A DNA stretch of 27,811 bases from JBPOJN01 sp052033505 (GTDB taxonomy: Bacteria; UBA10199; JACPAL01; GCA-016699445). The position numbers and the translations under genes were made by a program. The notes under the pieces were generated by a model. That model searched no databases and had not been told where the DNA came from. It saw only the letters and a program-made list of their open reading frames with translations. Positions 1-7,850 of this stretch are shown piece after piece. The stretch spans positions 1 through 27,811 of the forward strand of contig JBPOJN010000057.1 of assembly GCA_052033505.1 (NCBI GenBank). Direction: 5' to 3'. Every line of letters begins with the position of its first letter. The first letter of the stretch is position 1.

Positions 1-794
1 ATCACCGCGTCGCGGTCCTTCACCGTCAGCGTGTTGGTCCTGTCGTCCGCCACTACCGCACCGCGGTCCGAGAGAAGAGGTTTCATGCGGTCGACTAAAT
101 CTTTAGCGGTCGCGTATTTCAGGCGGAAATTTTGGGTCCTGAGGTCCGTATTGCCCGCGAAGGCTTCCGGCTTACCGACGCGGATGATACCGTCTTCGAC
201 GGCATACTCGTACCCGTTCACGCGCAGCATGGAGCGCAGCGCTTCCATGAGGTCCATTTCATGGAACGATAGAGTCACCCGTCCCGCCAAATCCTCCGGT
301 AGGATAATGTTTAAATTGGCGATCTTGGCCAAAAACCGCAGAGCGTCACGGAGAGCCGCGTTCCGGAACTCGATCGAATACCCTTCGGTCTCGGCTCCGG
401 AAATCGGCGCTACGTAATTATCGACCTTCAACGTCTGATGCACCGCCTGGTCCGTGAGGAGGACGCGGTCGGGATAAATCGACTCGACGGTGTATTTTCC
501 AATTTTTTCACCTTCGCGGACGACGCGCCCGGAGAGCATGGCCATACGAAATTTCTTTCCGTAGACCAATCCTTGCACGAGGAGGGTCGCCACGTCGACG
601 TCGTCTCCGGTCTGATAGGCGGGCACGAAGGGGCTGCGCGGCAACGGCGTCAATGCGGCCGGGCCTTTTTCGAAATGGTCTTTTGCGATGTCGGAAACCG
701 ACTCGCCTCTGACCGCCCGGTTATAAGGAATAACGACGAGAGCGCACGAGACGGTCGTTAAAAAAAACCACTTCTTGAGACTCATGAGACTCAT
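1..794 (-). CDS. pilQ: Type IV pilus secretin (PilQ/MshL-like) with fused PilP-like domain, partial (C-terminus beyond window)
   Basis: Reading the minus strand from 794 gives 264 residues with no stop before the window edge. Residues 7-23 are a hydrophobic signal segment. Residues about 68-123 resemble the HR domain of PilP/GspC/GspB, with the pattern LVYGKKF..AMLSGRVVREG followed by a short beta-rich stretch. Residues about 139-208 fit a secretin/TonB short N-terminal (STN) domain (YSIEFRNAALRDALRFLA). Residues from about 220 fit the first N1 secretin subdomain (RTNTLTVKDRDAV). The pore-forming barrel lies outside the window. By family, this protein is the outer-membrane channel through which the pilus passes. 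The start is supported by GGAGG 10 nt upstream and lies 1 nt after the pilO stop, so it is the distal gene of the pilMNOQ block. No separate pilP exists here, and the fused domain probably replaces it. Odd point: a Cys at residue 17 is followed by more hydrophobic residues, so I do not call it a lipobox. Confidence 0.85.
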   Translation of the reverse strand, partial: MSLMSLKKWFFLTTVSCALVVIPYNRAVRGESVSDIAKDHFEKGPAALTPLPRSPFVPAYQTGDDVDVATLLVQGLVYGKKFRMAMLSGRVVREGEKIGKYTVESIYPDRVLLTDQAVHQTLKVDNYVAPISGAETEGYSIEFRNAALRDALRFLAKIANLNIILPEDLAGRVTLSFHEMDLMEALRSMLRVNGYEYAVEDGIIRVGKPEAFAGNTDLRTQNFRLKYATAKDLVDRMKPLLSDRGAVVADDRTNTLTVKDRDAV

Positions 795-795
795 C

Positions 796-1443
796 TTAAG
801 GTTTCCTCCCGGCGGCGTCTTTTTTGTCCGACTTGTCCGGTGTCTTCGCTTTTTTATCCGAGTCTTTCTTAGCCTTTGAGGCGGGATCCGCAATCTTAAA
901 GAAGCGTCCTAAGATTTCGGATTCAACCTCCTGCGTCTGCCCCTCTATGACGTGAACGCTTAAATTCTCCAAACTAAAAAGCGCGGGAAACTCTTCCATT
1001 TTTTCGATGTAGCGCAGGACATCGATGAAGCTGCCCCGGAGCTTCATCTTGAAATCGACGAACTCATAGCCCGCGAGCTCGACGACCGGGGCATAGCTCA
1101 GATCCTGGATCTGCATCCCTCCGATGAAAGCCGGTTCCGTGAGACGGGTCAAAAGCGTGGACACGTCTTGGTATGCCGGCAGGATATCGCCTGTCAGGAT
1201 GCGAATTTTCACGTCCTTCCGCCGCGACAAGGGTTTCAGTTTTTCCGGGGGCACCAGGGCCATTTTCTGCAAAGAGACTTTCTCCAATAATAGCGTCTGG
1301 GTCTGAGTCTTAATCTTGCTTAAACTCTCCGCCATGGGCGCATACCCCATGCGGAAGAGCACGAAGACCAAGGCCAGCAAAAATCCGACGAACAGCAACT
1401 GCTCGCGGGGCTTGATCGGCAGGTTCCATTCGACCTTGGTCAT
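796..1443 (-). CDS. pilO: Type IV pilus inner-membrane alignment protein PilO (MshJ-like)
   Basis: The 215-residue protein has a short cytoplasmic start and one transmembrane helix at about 15-34. A heptad-like stretch (about 38-65) and an alpha/beta region of the PilO ferredoxin-like fold (about 80-182) follow. The C-terminal tail (about 186-215) is very rich in Lys and Asp, is probably disordered, and is not typical of PilO. In the family, PilO pairs with PilN in the periplasm and links PilM to the secretin. The ATG overlaps the pilN stop as ATGA and is preceded by GGAAGGAAAGGG. The secretin gene starts 1 nt downstream. The identification rests on topology, length and the M-N-O-Q order as much as on sequence motifs, because PilO proteins diverge fast. 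Confidence 0.85.
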   Translation of the reverse strand: MTKVEWNLPIKPREQLLFVGFLLALVFVLFRMGYAPMAESLSKIKTQTQTLLLEKVSLQKMALVPPEKLKPLSRRKDVKIRILTGDILPAYQDVSTLLTRLTEPAFIGGMQIQDLSYAPVVELAGYEFVDFKMKLRGSFIDVLRYIEKMEEFPALFSLENLSVHVIEGQTQEVESEILGRFFKIADPASKAKKDSDKKAKTPDKSDKKDAAGRKP

Positions 1444-2042
1444 AGGCCCTTTCCTTCCGATGGGGCGAGTAGGAGGTCGATCGAGAAAGAGTACGAAGTC
1501 CCGTGGTCACTCTCTTGACGCTGGGATGCGGTCAGTACGACGTCCTGGAAAAAAGAGGATCCAGACAGAATTTTCAAAAACTGCGCGATCGCAGGAGCTT
1601 CTTCCGCTTGGCCACTCAATTGTATCTTGATTTGAGACGTACCTCCGGCGCCTTCGACGGGTTCTTTCCGGACGGATTTCAAATTCGTCAGCCATAAAGA
1701 ACGCGGCGTTACCGCCGTAAGCTCTCGAAGCACCGCGGCCCAAGGAGGGGCTTTTTCGAAAAGGGCCACTAAAGATTCCTGAGCGTTACGCGGGCCTTTG
1801 ACGGCCGCCATGTCGCGGAATTTCTGATCTCTTTCCACCCTCATCGCCTTGACCTCGTTTTCGAGGGCGGTGATTTTCTTCTGAGCCTGCTGCACGCGCA
1901 ACCATTGGGCTCCGACGAAAAAAAAGCACACGAGCGCAAAAATCCCGGCGTAAGTCGCCATGAGCTTGTAGGTCAGGACGAACGGCTCTTTCTGAATGAA
2001 GTTGATCCTCTGAACCGTTCTCTGGGAGGCGTTTTTCGTCAT
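1440..2042 (-). CDS. pilN: Type IV pilus inner-membrane protein PilN
   Basis: This 200-residue protein has the PilN layout. The N-terminal cytoplasmic segment contains RINFIQKEPF at residues 12-21, matching the INLLPWR-type motif that inserts into PilM. A transmembrane helix follows at about 27-47, then a coiled coil at about 50-80 and a periplasmic ferredoxin-like domain (about 95-190; see PRSLWLTNLKSVRK). By family knowledge it forms the cytoplasm-to-periplasm connector of the pilus alignment complex with PilM and PilO. Both ends overlap neighbours by 4 nt (ATGA) with pilM upstream and pilO downstream, indicating translational coupling. No Shine-Dalgarno sequence precedes its ATG, which fits re-initiation after pilM. 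Confidence 0.88.
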   Translation of the reverse strand: MTKNASQRTVQRINFIQKEPFVLTYKLMATYAGIFALVCFFFVGAQWLRVQQAQKKITALENEVKAMRVERDQKFRDMAAVKGPRNAQESLVALFEKAPPWAAVLRELTAVTPRSLWLTNLKSVRKEPVEGAGGTSQIKIQLSGQAEEAPAIAQFLKILSGSSFFQDVVLTASQRQESDHGTSYSFSIDLLLAPSEGKGL

Positions 2043-3073
2043 AGAGGAGATTGGGAGAGTCCGAAAGCGATGTTGTAAAGATGAGGAGCGGCAACGTCCG
2101 CCGAGGTGGGCGTGTTCAGGACGCTGGTCGTAACCGCCAGGTTATGAATCAAATGATCTTTCAACCCCATCAACGTCGCTCCGCCGCCGCACAGGAAGAG
2201 CTCATTAATTTTTTCCCTTCTAAAATTGAGGGAAAATGCGTCCATGGATCTTTGCACTTCCACCGCCACCCGCGTCAGATAACCCGATAAGGCATCGTCT
2301 AACCGGTCACGAAAAAGGGCGGCCGGATCCTCGGGCAAGGTTTCGCCCACCAACTGCCTCACGACGGCGTCCATTTCTTGCTCGGTCGCGGACAGTGCAT
2401 TCGAGAGGTATTTTTTGAGTTCCAATCCCGAAACGGCGGTCAACTGCCGCATGAACAAGAGCCGGCCGTTGTTCATCGCGACAAAGGTGGAACGAGACTC
2501 GCCGAAATTAATGACGCCGTATCTCTGGTCTTTTTCGTCGGGGGCAAAACCATGCACTTTATCGAAGGCCGCGACCAAGGACACGGGCGCAGGCTCGACC
2601 ATTTCCGGTTTCAATCCAGCCTTGCGCAGGAACTGCACCAGGGATTTGACGACCGCGGTCTTGACGGCGAATACCAATATAACCAATTTCCGCGCGTCCC
2701 CCGTGACGATCTCCTCCAGCACCAAGTGGCGTACTGCGTAATCACCCGGAGCCCCATCAAACGAATCCCGCATCTCCCAGTTCACGGCCTCCTTCAGGTC
2801 GTAATCCGGCATTTTGGGAAGTTCGATTTTTTTCGTGCGGAAAAAGTCTTCACCCAAACTACAGGCGACGGACACACCCTGTAGGCCTTGCGCGCGTAGG
2901 AACTCACGGAAAGGTTTTAATTCTTTTTCGTCGAGGGACGAGATATCGCCTTCGTAGATCGCGGCGACCGAGCCTTTTTGGTCCGAACCGCGGAAAAACT
3001 TGGTCGTGCGCGAGCCGATGTCGACGCCGACGACGTCCTTAGGTAACAACCGGTCGAGAAACGGGATGCTCAA
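2039..3073 (-). CDS. pilM: Type IV pilus actin-like ATPase PilM
   Basis: The 344-residue protein is of normal PilM length. It belongs to the actin/FtsA fold: phosphate-1 motif GVDIGSRTTK at 16-25, a second phosphate-like segment INFGESRSTF near 188-197, and a glycine-rich adenosine motif LFLCGGGATLMGL near 293-305. PilM is cytoplasmic and binds the PilN N-terminus, coupling the motor ATPases to the periplasmic alignment complex. I choose the TTG start at 3073 because AAGGAG lies 5 nt upstream and the protein aligns from its first residues; no ATG occurs nearby in frame. The 3' end overlaps pilN by 4 nt, and the TPR gene ends 18 nt upstream. In MSHA nomenclature this is the MshI-like component. 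Confidence 0.92.
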   Translation of the reverse strand: MSIPFLDRLLPKDVVGVDIGSRTTKFFRGSDQKGSVAAIYEGDISSLDEKELKPFREFLRAQGLQGVSVACSLGEDFFRTKKIELPKMPDYDLKEAVNWEMRDSFDGAPGDYAVRHLVLEEIVTGDARKLVILVFAVKTAVVKSLVQFLRKAGLKPEMVEPAPVSLVAAFDKVHGFAPDEKDQRYGVINFGESRSTFVAMNNGRLLFMRQLTAVSGLELKKYLSNALSATEQEMDAVVRQLVGETLPEDPAALFRDRLDDALSGYLTRVAVEVQRSMDAFSLNFRREKINELFLCGGGATLMGLKDHLIHNLAVTTSVLNTPTSADVAAPHLYNIAFGLSQSPL

Positions 3074-3091
3074 GCGTTCTCCTTTTGAACT

Positions 3092-3829
3092 TTACGGCGC
3101 CTGCTGGGACTCTATCAGCGCGATCCTTTCCTGGATCTTCGCCAGGAAATCCGCGTTTAAACCCCGCCCCAACTCCATATAACGCGTATAATAGCGGCGA
3201 GCCTCCGAGAAATCACCAGCCGATTCCTTCAGCAGGGCCATATGGAAATAAGGATCGGCATAGCCTGGGTTGATGCGCATCGCTTCCTTGAAATGCGTTT
3301 CGGCCTCAACGAAATCGCGGCTCGAAAGATAGAGGACGCCGAGATTATTCCGGCACTCCGCGCATTCGGGATTGAGCGAAAGGGCTTTTTGGTAACGCTG
3401 CATCGCTTCTTCATTGCGCCCTAATTTTCTCAGGACGAAACCCAAGTTATTATAAGCTTCCACTTCTTCCGGGACCGTCAACTTCGAAACGACGGCCTTT
3501 CCCAAAGCCTCGGCGGCTTCCGCGTAACGCTCCGACTTCAGCAAGGACGCGCCTTCTTGCACGAGCTTGGTTCCGTCGATTTCCTGAGGGTTCGCCGAAG
3601 GCTGCGGCACAGGAGAGACCATCGCCGCCTGAGGGTTGGACGAAGAGGGTTTTCGCACAAATTTTTGATACACCACGCCCAGGATCATGATCGAAGCGAT
3701 GGCGGACAGGACGAAAAGGTTTCTGTGCGATTTCACCGACGCCTCCGTATCGATCGATCGATTGTCCGCGCCTTGGAGGACGGACGCTTCGCGTTCCGCT
3801 TTTTTGAGCGCGTCATGAAGAAGGGACAT
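3092..3829 (-). CDS. TPR protein with GspB/MshN-like N-terminus and one membrane anchor
   Basis: The protein has 245 residues. It opens with MSLLHDALKKAEREA, a short cytoplasmic motif typical of GspB/MshN-type and related pilus or secretion accessory proteins. A transmembrane helix lies at about 37-58, then a Pro/Ser/Asn-rich linker, then at least four tetratricopeptide repeats (about 86-235), such as AYNNLGFVLRKLGRNEEAMQ and ECRNNLGVLYLSSRDFVEAE. The TPR domain should lie in the periplasm. The gene overlaps the end of the ExeA-like ATPase gene by 17 nt, and GGAG lies about 7 nt upstream of its ATG. ExeA-type ATPases and GspB-type membrane proteins act as pairs to place a secretin (GspA/GspB), and MshM/MshN is the equivalent pair in MSHA loci. 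A role in secretin assembly or pilus anchoring is therefore inferred. Confidence 0.8.
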   Translation of the reverse strand: MSLLHDALKKAEREASVLQGADNRSIDTEASVKSHRNLFVLSAIASIMILGVVYQKFVRKPSSSNPQAAMVSPVPQPSANPQEIDGTKLVQEGASLLKSERYAEAAEALGKAVVSKLTVPEEVEAYNNLGFVLRKLGRNEEAMQRYQKALSLNPECAECRNNLGVLYLSSRDFVEAETHFKEAMRINPGYADPYFHMALLKESAGDFSEARRYYTRYMELGRGLNADFLAKIQERIALIESQQAP

Positions 3830-4688
3830 GAGATTGGCTCCATTTTTTCAACAAAGGCAATCCGCGTCTCCAAGACTTATCCTTCATCTCCCGAAAGGCC
3901 TTGTCGACGATCTTGGGCGTAATGACGTGTGCCTCGTCCACATAGGCCGCCACGAGTGCCAGGTCGCAGAGACGATTGATGAGGCGCGGTATACCCGACG
4001 TGTACTTGTGGATCCTTTTGAGGGCCGCAGGCTGAAAGCTTAAACAACAAAGCGGCATCGCGACACGTACGCGATGAGTCACGTACTCGGCGACTTCCTC
4101 CGCGGAAAAAGGATTTAGGATGCACTGGATCTGTATTCTTTGGCGCAGCTGGCGAAAATCGTGGCGTCTCAATTTCTGCAACAGCTCAGGCTGCCCCGCG
4201 AGCAAGATCTGGATCAATTTATGGGTCTCGGTCTCGAGGTTGGAAAGCAGGCGCAGCATCTCCAGGGACTCATCGGGAAGGTTTTGCGCTTCGTCGATGA
4301 TGACGACCACGTTTTTTCCCTCGAAATCGCGCCTCAACAAGAAGCCATTCAGGGCTGTGAGATAATCCTGAATAGATTCTCCTGGAACGTCGCCTAAGCC
4401 CAAATCCGTCGCGATCGCCTTCAAAAGATCACGGGGCGACAATAAAGGATTCATGACGAGGGCGGTTTCGGTGTTTTTGTTTTGGCTCAGAAGATTTAAA
4501 AGAGCGCGTAGCGACGTCGTCTTACCGGTACCAACTTCACCGGCAAGCAGTAGGAAACCTCGACGATGCTCGATTCCGTATTTTAACGTCTCGATGATTT
4601 CGCGATGCCGGGGAGAAAGGTAAAAAAAGCGCGTGTCAGGCGTGATTTCGAAAGGAGAGGATTGAAACGAGAAGAAATCCAAATACAT
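3813..4688 (-). CDS. ExeA/GspA/MshM-family AAA ATPase
   Basis: The 291-residue protein starts MYLDFFSFQSSPFEITPD, the signature opening of ExeA/MshM ATPases. Walker A is GEVGTGKTT (50-58) and Walker B is VVVIIDEAQ (127-135). A sensor-like segment LLSNLE (147-152) and arginine-rich LRQRIQ (181-186) follow, as in AAA proteins of this group. The C-terminus carries no peptidoglycan-binding domain, so the protein resembles the short MshM form rather than full ExeA. In type II secretion and MSHA systems this ATPase works with the adjacent TPR/GspB-like protein, probably remodelling or positioning the secretin. The ATG is preceded by GGGGGTG 5 nt upstream. Its stop lies inside the next gene. A 43 nt gap separates it from the PilX-like gene. 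Confidence 0.88.
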   Translation of the reverse strand: MYLDFFSFQSSPFEITPDTRFFYLSPRHREIIETLKYGIEHRRGFLLLAGEVGTGKTTSLRALLNLLSQNKNTETALVMNPLLSPRDLLKAIATDLGLGDVPGESIQDYLTALNGFLLRRDFEGKNVVVIIDEAQNLPDESLEMLRLLSNLETETHKLIQILLAGQPELLQKLRRHDFRQLRQRIQIQCILNPFSAEEVAEYVTHRVRVAMPLCCLSFQPAALKRIHKYTSGIPRLINRLCDLALVAAYVDEAHVITPKIVDKAFREMKDKSWRRGLPLLKKWSQSHVPSS

Positions 4689-4731
4689 TGCACCCCCAAA
4701 TGGATGGTAAGAATCCCTTCTCTAACTTAAT

Positions 4732-5802
4732 CTAATAAGATTTCCAACCAGAAAGACTCAAACTCGTCGAAGAACTTCCCACGCCGGACATGCCGGGCAC
4801 GCCAACCAAGAGATCGGAGCTGAACTGCACACTCAAGTTCGTCGCGGAGTTCATGTTGAAATTGCCGCCGCCCATGAAAGAGCCGGTGAAGTCTAAATTA
4901 TCCGTGTTGCTAAAGTTCAAATTTCCGGAATTCCAGACCGCACCGCTTACCTTGAGCCCATCGGCGTTCTGCAGGTTGACGTTTCCATGAGCGGCCAAAG
5001 CCGGCATGTGTGTAGTGGCATCCAATGCCACACTCAAAAACTTCAACCCCGTCCGATTATCCCCGGTTATATTACCTTCCGCCACGACGGTGCCGTTGAT
5101 AGTAGCATTATTCCCTGCAAACGTAACATTGCCCGATGTATACATCACGCCATTGACCGTCGCGCCGGCCGTAATGGTCACATTGCCGGTGACACAACGG
5201 TTTCCCGTGTAGCTTCCAGTGATGGTTAGGTTGCCGATATGGGTGGTAGTACACATCGCTTGGTAGGGAGAAAAACTCAAAGACGGCACGGCAAGACTTA
5301 AATCCTTCGTGATATTTCCGTGCACAGTGACGGAAGCTCCGATGTTTGCGTTCCCGTGTAGACCCGCATCGCCGTAGACATCTCCGGACGAACTCGTCAT
5401 ATTGATGTTTCCATTGACCATCGTCACGTAGGAATAACCGCTGCCCTCTTGTCCCACGCTTTGAGTGACTGTCCGGACCGCGTCCCCCACTTTTGCAGTG
5501 ACCTTGATGGTGGCTGCCGTCGTGCTTTGATTGGAATATTCGACCCAAAACTGCCCTGGAGACAGCGTGACGGGTGTACCGCCGTAAGGAGTTCCTGTAG
5601 GCGAGACATTGTCGCTGAAATCCGAATCACCGTTGAATTGACTCATCAGGATATACTGAATTCCGCCTTCGGCGACGTTGGCTGCCTGTTGGGACGTCAA
5701 ATCATCGGCCTGGCTTTCCACATCGGCGCCGGTGACCGACACCATGGAAACGCCCATACTTCCCAAGAGGAACATCGCTAAAAGAACGGTGATGATCGCC
5801 AT
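4732..5802 (-). CDS. PilX/MshP-like minor pilin-type protein with beta-solenoid-like C-terminal region
   Basis: The 356-residue protein begins with a hydrophobic pilin-type helix (about 1-25) followed by ADDLTSQQAANVAEGGIQY, the A..AAEAGI-type segment of PilX/MshP proteins. Residues about 120-330 are low in charge and rich in Gly, Asn, Thr and Val. Their short repeated turns, such as VYGDAGLHGNANIGASVTVHG and VTGNVTITAGATVNGV, suggest a bactofilin-like or DUF7305-like beta-solenoid. The gene is last in a prepilin set whose order matches mshA-C-D-O-P, so a minor pilin or tip role is inferred. The ATG lies 1 nt after the previous stop, with AGAGGT 7 nt upstream. No prepilin leader precedes the hydrophobic helix; the in-frame codons upstream hit TAA five codons before the ATG and offer no other start. 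Confidence 0.75.
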   Translation of the reverse strand: MAIITVLLAMFLLGSMGVSMVSVTGADVESQADDLTSQQAANVAEGGIQYILMSQFNGDSDFSDNVSPTGTPYGGTPVTLSPGQFWVEYSNQSTTAATIKVTAKVGDAVRTVTQSVGQEGSGYSYVTMVNGNINMTSSSGDVYGDAGLHGNANIGASVTVHGNITKDLSLAVPSLSFSPYQAMCTTTHIGNLTITGSYTGNRCVTGNVTITAGATVNGVMYTSGNVTFAGNNATINGTVVAEGNITGDNRTGLKFLSVALDATTHMPALAAHGNVNLQNADGLKVSGAVWNSGNLNFSNTDNLDFTGSFMGGGNFNMNSATNLSVQFSSDLLVGVPGMSGVGSSSTSLSLSGWKSY

Positions 5803-5803
5803 A

Positions 5804-6310
5804 TCAAGACCTCTTTAAGTTCCTAGGTTGCACCTTTGACTCCAAGGTGACGCTCTGCTCTCCCTTTTGGACCGACACGCGAACCGCAACCCTCCAGAGA
5901 TCGGTCGCAGATGGAGACACCGCAGGAGCAGACACGGACGCTTCGGAAATATTCGTATACGAAAACGCCAAGCTTTGAACGCCGCGCGCCAGAACGTCAC
6001 TATTCCTCATGAGGTTCGTGCCGCTCAAATAATAACGGATGTTATTGCTATCCACGTCGATGAAACGGAACTCTGACGCGCTCGCAGTGACAACACTGGA
6101 AGAATCTTTCAGCGCCGCGATCTCGGAGGACATGCGGCCCAATGCGTACTGAGCTTGATTCAAGCCTTCGCTACGCGATTGCGCGAGCGTCCAACTGTCC
6201 AAAACAGGTTGCAGAAACACAACGGAGGCCGAGATCAAAATGCTCGCTAAAGAGATGACCAAGATCATCTCCATCAACGTCATACCCGCGTTGTTTAAGA
6301 CTCGTTTCAT
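5804..6310 (-). CDS. Minor prepilin, PilW/GspJ/MshO-like
   Basis: The 168-residue protein has a class III prepilin start. A nine-residue leader ends in Gly9, then MTLMEMILVISLASIL with Glu at mature position 5, then a hydrophobic helix. PilD cleavage should occur after Gly9. The rest fits a PilW/GspJ-type minor pilin (ALGRMSSEIAALKD, then beta-rich C-terminal sequence with FRFIDVDSNNIRYYL). These proteins help prime pilus assembly at the tip, with PilV, FimT/GspH and PilX partners; genes for all of these adjoin it. The ATG has GAGGA immediately upstream, overlapping the stop of the preceding gene, 6 nt away. The C-terminus ends in QPRNLKRS, and the stop lies 1 nt before the PilX-like gene. 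Confidence 0.82.
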   Translation of the reverse strand: MKRVLNNAGMTLMEMILVISLASILISASVVFLQPVLDSWTLAQSRSEGLNQAQYALGRMSSEIAALKDSSSVVTASASEFRFIDVDSNNIRYYLSGTNLMRNSDVLARGVQSLAFSYTNISEASVSAPAVSPSATDLWRVAVRVSVQKGEQSVTLESKVQPRNLKRS

Positions 6311-6316
6311 GTTTCC

Positions 6317-6856
6317 TCACAAACTCTGGGCCTCGGTCATCACCGTCGTCAGCGTCACCGGGCCCGGGAGCCCCGCATTTGACACCGTCACGACCACGCG
6401 CTTGTAGCTCGGCGTCCAATTCGACGTGATCGGAGACGGGATGGTCAAAGGTGAATCCAAATTCGAGCTTGAAACGTAACTGACCTGGACTGAAGCCGAA
6501 AAACCCGTAAACGGAGCCGTGAAATTCTCGGTCCATCCGTTGAAATCATCGATGTCGTCGTAGTTCGCCTTGGTCGTTCCCTCGCCCGTATCCGGCCCTA
6601 AGGAAGAACTCCAATTTCCGGATCCGGATTTGGACGTCAGCTCGTCGAATTTCCGAGACTTGACCTCTTCCATCAATCCATCGGCGAGCGAAACGGCCTC
6701 CGGCATGAGATTCACGCCCGCCGCGCTCACGATGACCGTCTGAAAAATCAGCATCAAAGAAGGCAGCATCAGCCCGATCAATAAAATCGCCAGCACGAGC
6801 TCGACAAAAGTGAACCCGCCTTCCGAAGAACGGTTTTTTTTTGTTCCGACTTTCAT
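6317..6856 (-). CDS. Minor prepilin, PilV/GspI/MshD-like
   Basis: The 179-residue protein has a 14-residue basic leader ending GG, then FTFVELVLAILLIGLM with Phe at mature position 1 and Glu at position 5: a standard PilD substrate. The segment SLADGLMEEVKSRKF just after the N-terminal helix resembles PilV/MshD pilins, in which the helix continues with A..LA...ME. The remaining part is Ser/Thr-rich and beta-prone. It lies between the GspH-like and PilW-like genes, the position of mshD in MSHA loci. GAGGGG precedes the ATG, and the stop of the upstream pilin gene lies 9 nt away. Function as a minor pilin of the tip complex is inferred from family and context. Confidence 0.82.
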   Translation of the reverse strand: MKVGTKKNRSSEGGFTFVELVLAILLIGLMLPSLMLIFQTVIVSAAGVNLMPEAVSLADGLMEEVKSRKFDELTSKSGSGNWSSSLGPDTGEGTTKANYDDIDDFNGWTENFTAPFTGFSASVQVSYVSSSNLDSPLTIPSPITSNWTPSYKRVVVTVSNAGLPGPVTLTTVMTEAQSL

Positions 6857-6865
6857 CGATTCCCC

Positions 6866-7390
6866 TCAATAACTGATCTCGCCCGTATTGGGCTGGACGC
6901 GGATCGTCTTCGCGGCGCCGCCGCTGGCGAGCACTACGGAACCTTGGCTCGCCAGAGACGTCGCGGAAGCGTTCGAGGGAATGCCGCGGCTGTCGAAAAG
7001 AATCGTCGACGTACCCCCGAAGCTCGGGCTTTGGAGATCGGTGCCGCGAAACTCAGGCACCAGCCCGAAGTCCACGACCATCGCCGTCCCCTTCACGGGA
7101 TCCGTGACCGCTGTCGTCGTCCCCGTGGAAGCGTTGTAGTAAATGACCGAATACTGTTCGAGGCCGGCGTCAAAAGAAATGCCGCAGTAGGTGTTGCGGT
7201 TATGGGCCATGCGACGCGCGAATGAAAGATCGGATATAAGCTTACGTGACGTCGCATCGACCAAGACCGCACCCGCGCTTTCAAGGTACGGCATCGCCGC
7301 CACCGAGAGAAGGGAGGCGATGAGTATCGTGAGAACCAGATCGATTAGGGTGAAGCCCCTTTTATCGACAGAGAGACCACGAAAACTCAT
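6866..7390 (-). CDS. Minor prepilin, GspH/FimT/MshC-like
   Basis: The 174-residue protein has a 12-residue leader ending RG, then FTLIDLVLTILIASLLSVAA. The next part, KLISDLSFARRMAHNRN, is the hallmark of GspH/FimT pilins (L...L..AR..A..R), followed by the expected G.SFD beta strand. The C-terminus contains GSVVLASGGAAKTIRVQPNTG, matching the conserved end of the GspH/FimT domain. Odd point: mature position 5 is Asp, not the almost invariant Glu. The ATG follows GGAGGGGAAG. The gene lies directly after the major pilin gene (37 nt gap), as mshC does after mshA. A tip or initiation role is inferred. Confidence 0.85.
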   Translation of the reverse strand: MSFRGLSVDKRGFTLIDLVLTILIASLLSVAAMPYLESAGAVLVDATSRKLISDLSFARRMAHNRNTYCGISFDAGLEQYSVIYYNASTGTTTAVTDPVKGTAMVVDFGLVPEFRGTDLQSPSFGGTSTILFDSRGIPSNASATSLASQGSVVLASGGAAKTIRVQPNTGEISY

Positions 7391-7427
7391 CTTCCCCTCC
7401 TATCTCTGGGCCGGCGATTAAATGTTA

Positions 7428-7850
7428 CTACGGACAGTCGGCGGCCGGAGTTCCTGTAAAAGCACCGGTCGAAGTGTTGTACGCGTAGGTACACGACACT
7501 GTGCCGTCCGTGTAGCCATAGTTGTTACCGTTCTTCGTCCAAGCCGTGTCCGTTATACCTTGCTGCAGGACACCGCCGAAGATCGGGTTGGTATTGCTGG
7601 CGGCCGCGTCACTTGCGGCATCCAGAGCCGCCGGATAGTTACCCGGAGGGCCGTTATCCACCAAATCTTGAGCCCTTTGCATATTGACCGCGGCCCTTAC
7701 GGCTCCCACGACACCATCGCGTGCGGCTTGCTTCGCCTTCGTGCTTAAATCGACGAATTGGGGAAGCGCCATCACGGCAAGGATGCCGAGGATCACGATG
7801 ACGAGCACCAGCTCGATCAAGGTAAAACCTCTGTTATTGCGTAGAACCAT
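7428..7850 (-). CDS. mshA: Major type IV pilin, MSHA type
   Basis: The 140-residue prepilin has an eight-residue leader (MVLRNNRG), then FTLIELVLVIVILGILAVMA with Phe1 and Glu5. The following ALPQFVDLSTKAKQAARDG and GAVRAAVNM are close to MshA/MshB-type pilins rather than PilA of the Pseudomonas type. Cys120 and Cys139 near the C-terminus probably form the D-loop disulfide. It is the shortest and most typical of the pilins here, and a 218 bp AT-rich gap precedes it, which together suggest it is the main filament subunit. The ribosome site is a GGGGGTGA run just upstream of the ATG. Family knowledge: such pili serve in attachment and twitching or DNA uptake; which applies here cannot be seen. 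Confidence 0.88.
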   Translation of the reverse strand: MVLRNNRGFTLIELVLVIVILGILAVMALPQFVDLSTKAKQAARDGVVGAVRAAVNMQRAQDLVDNGPPGNYPAALDAASDAAASNTNPIFGGVLQQGITDTAWTKNGNNYGYTDGTVSCTYAYNTSTGAFTGTPAADCP

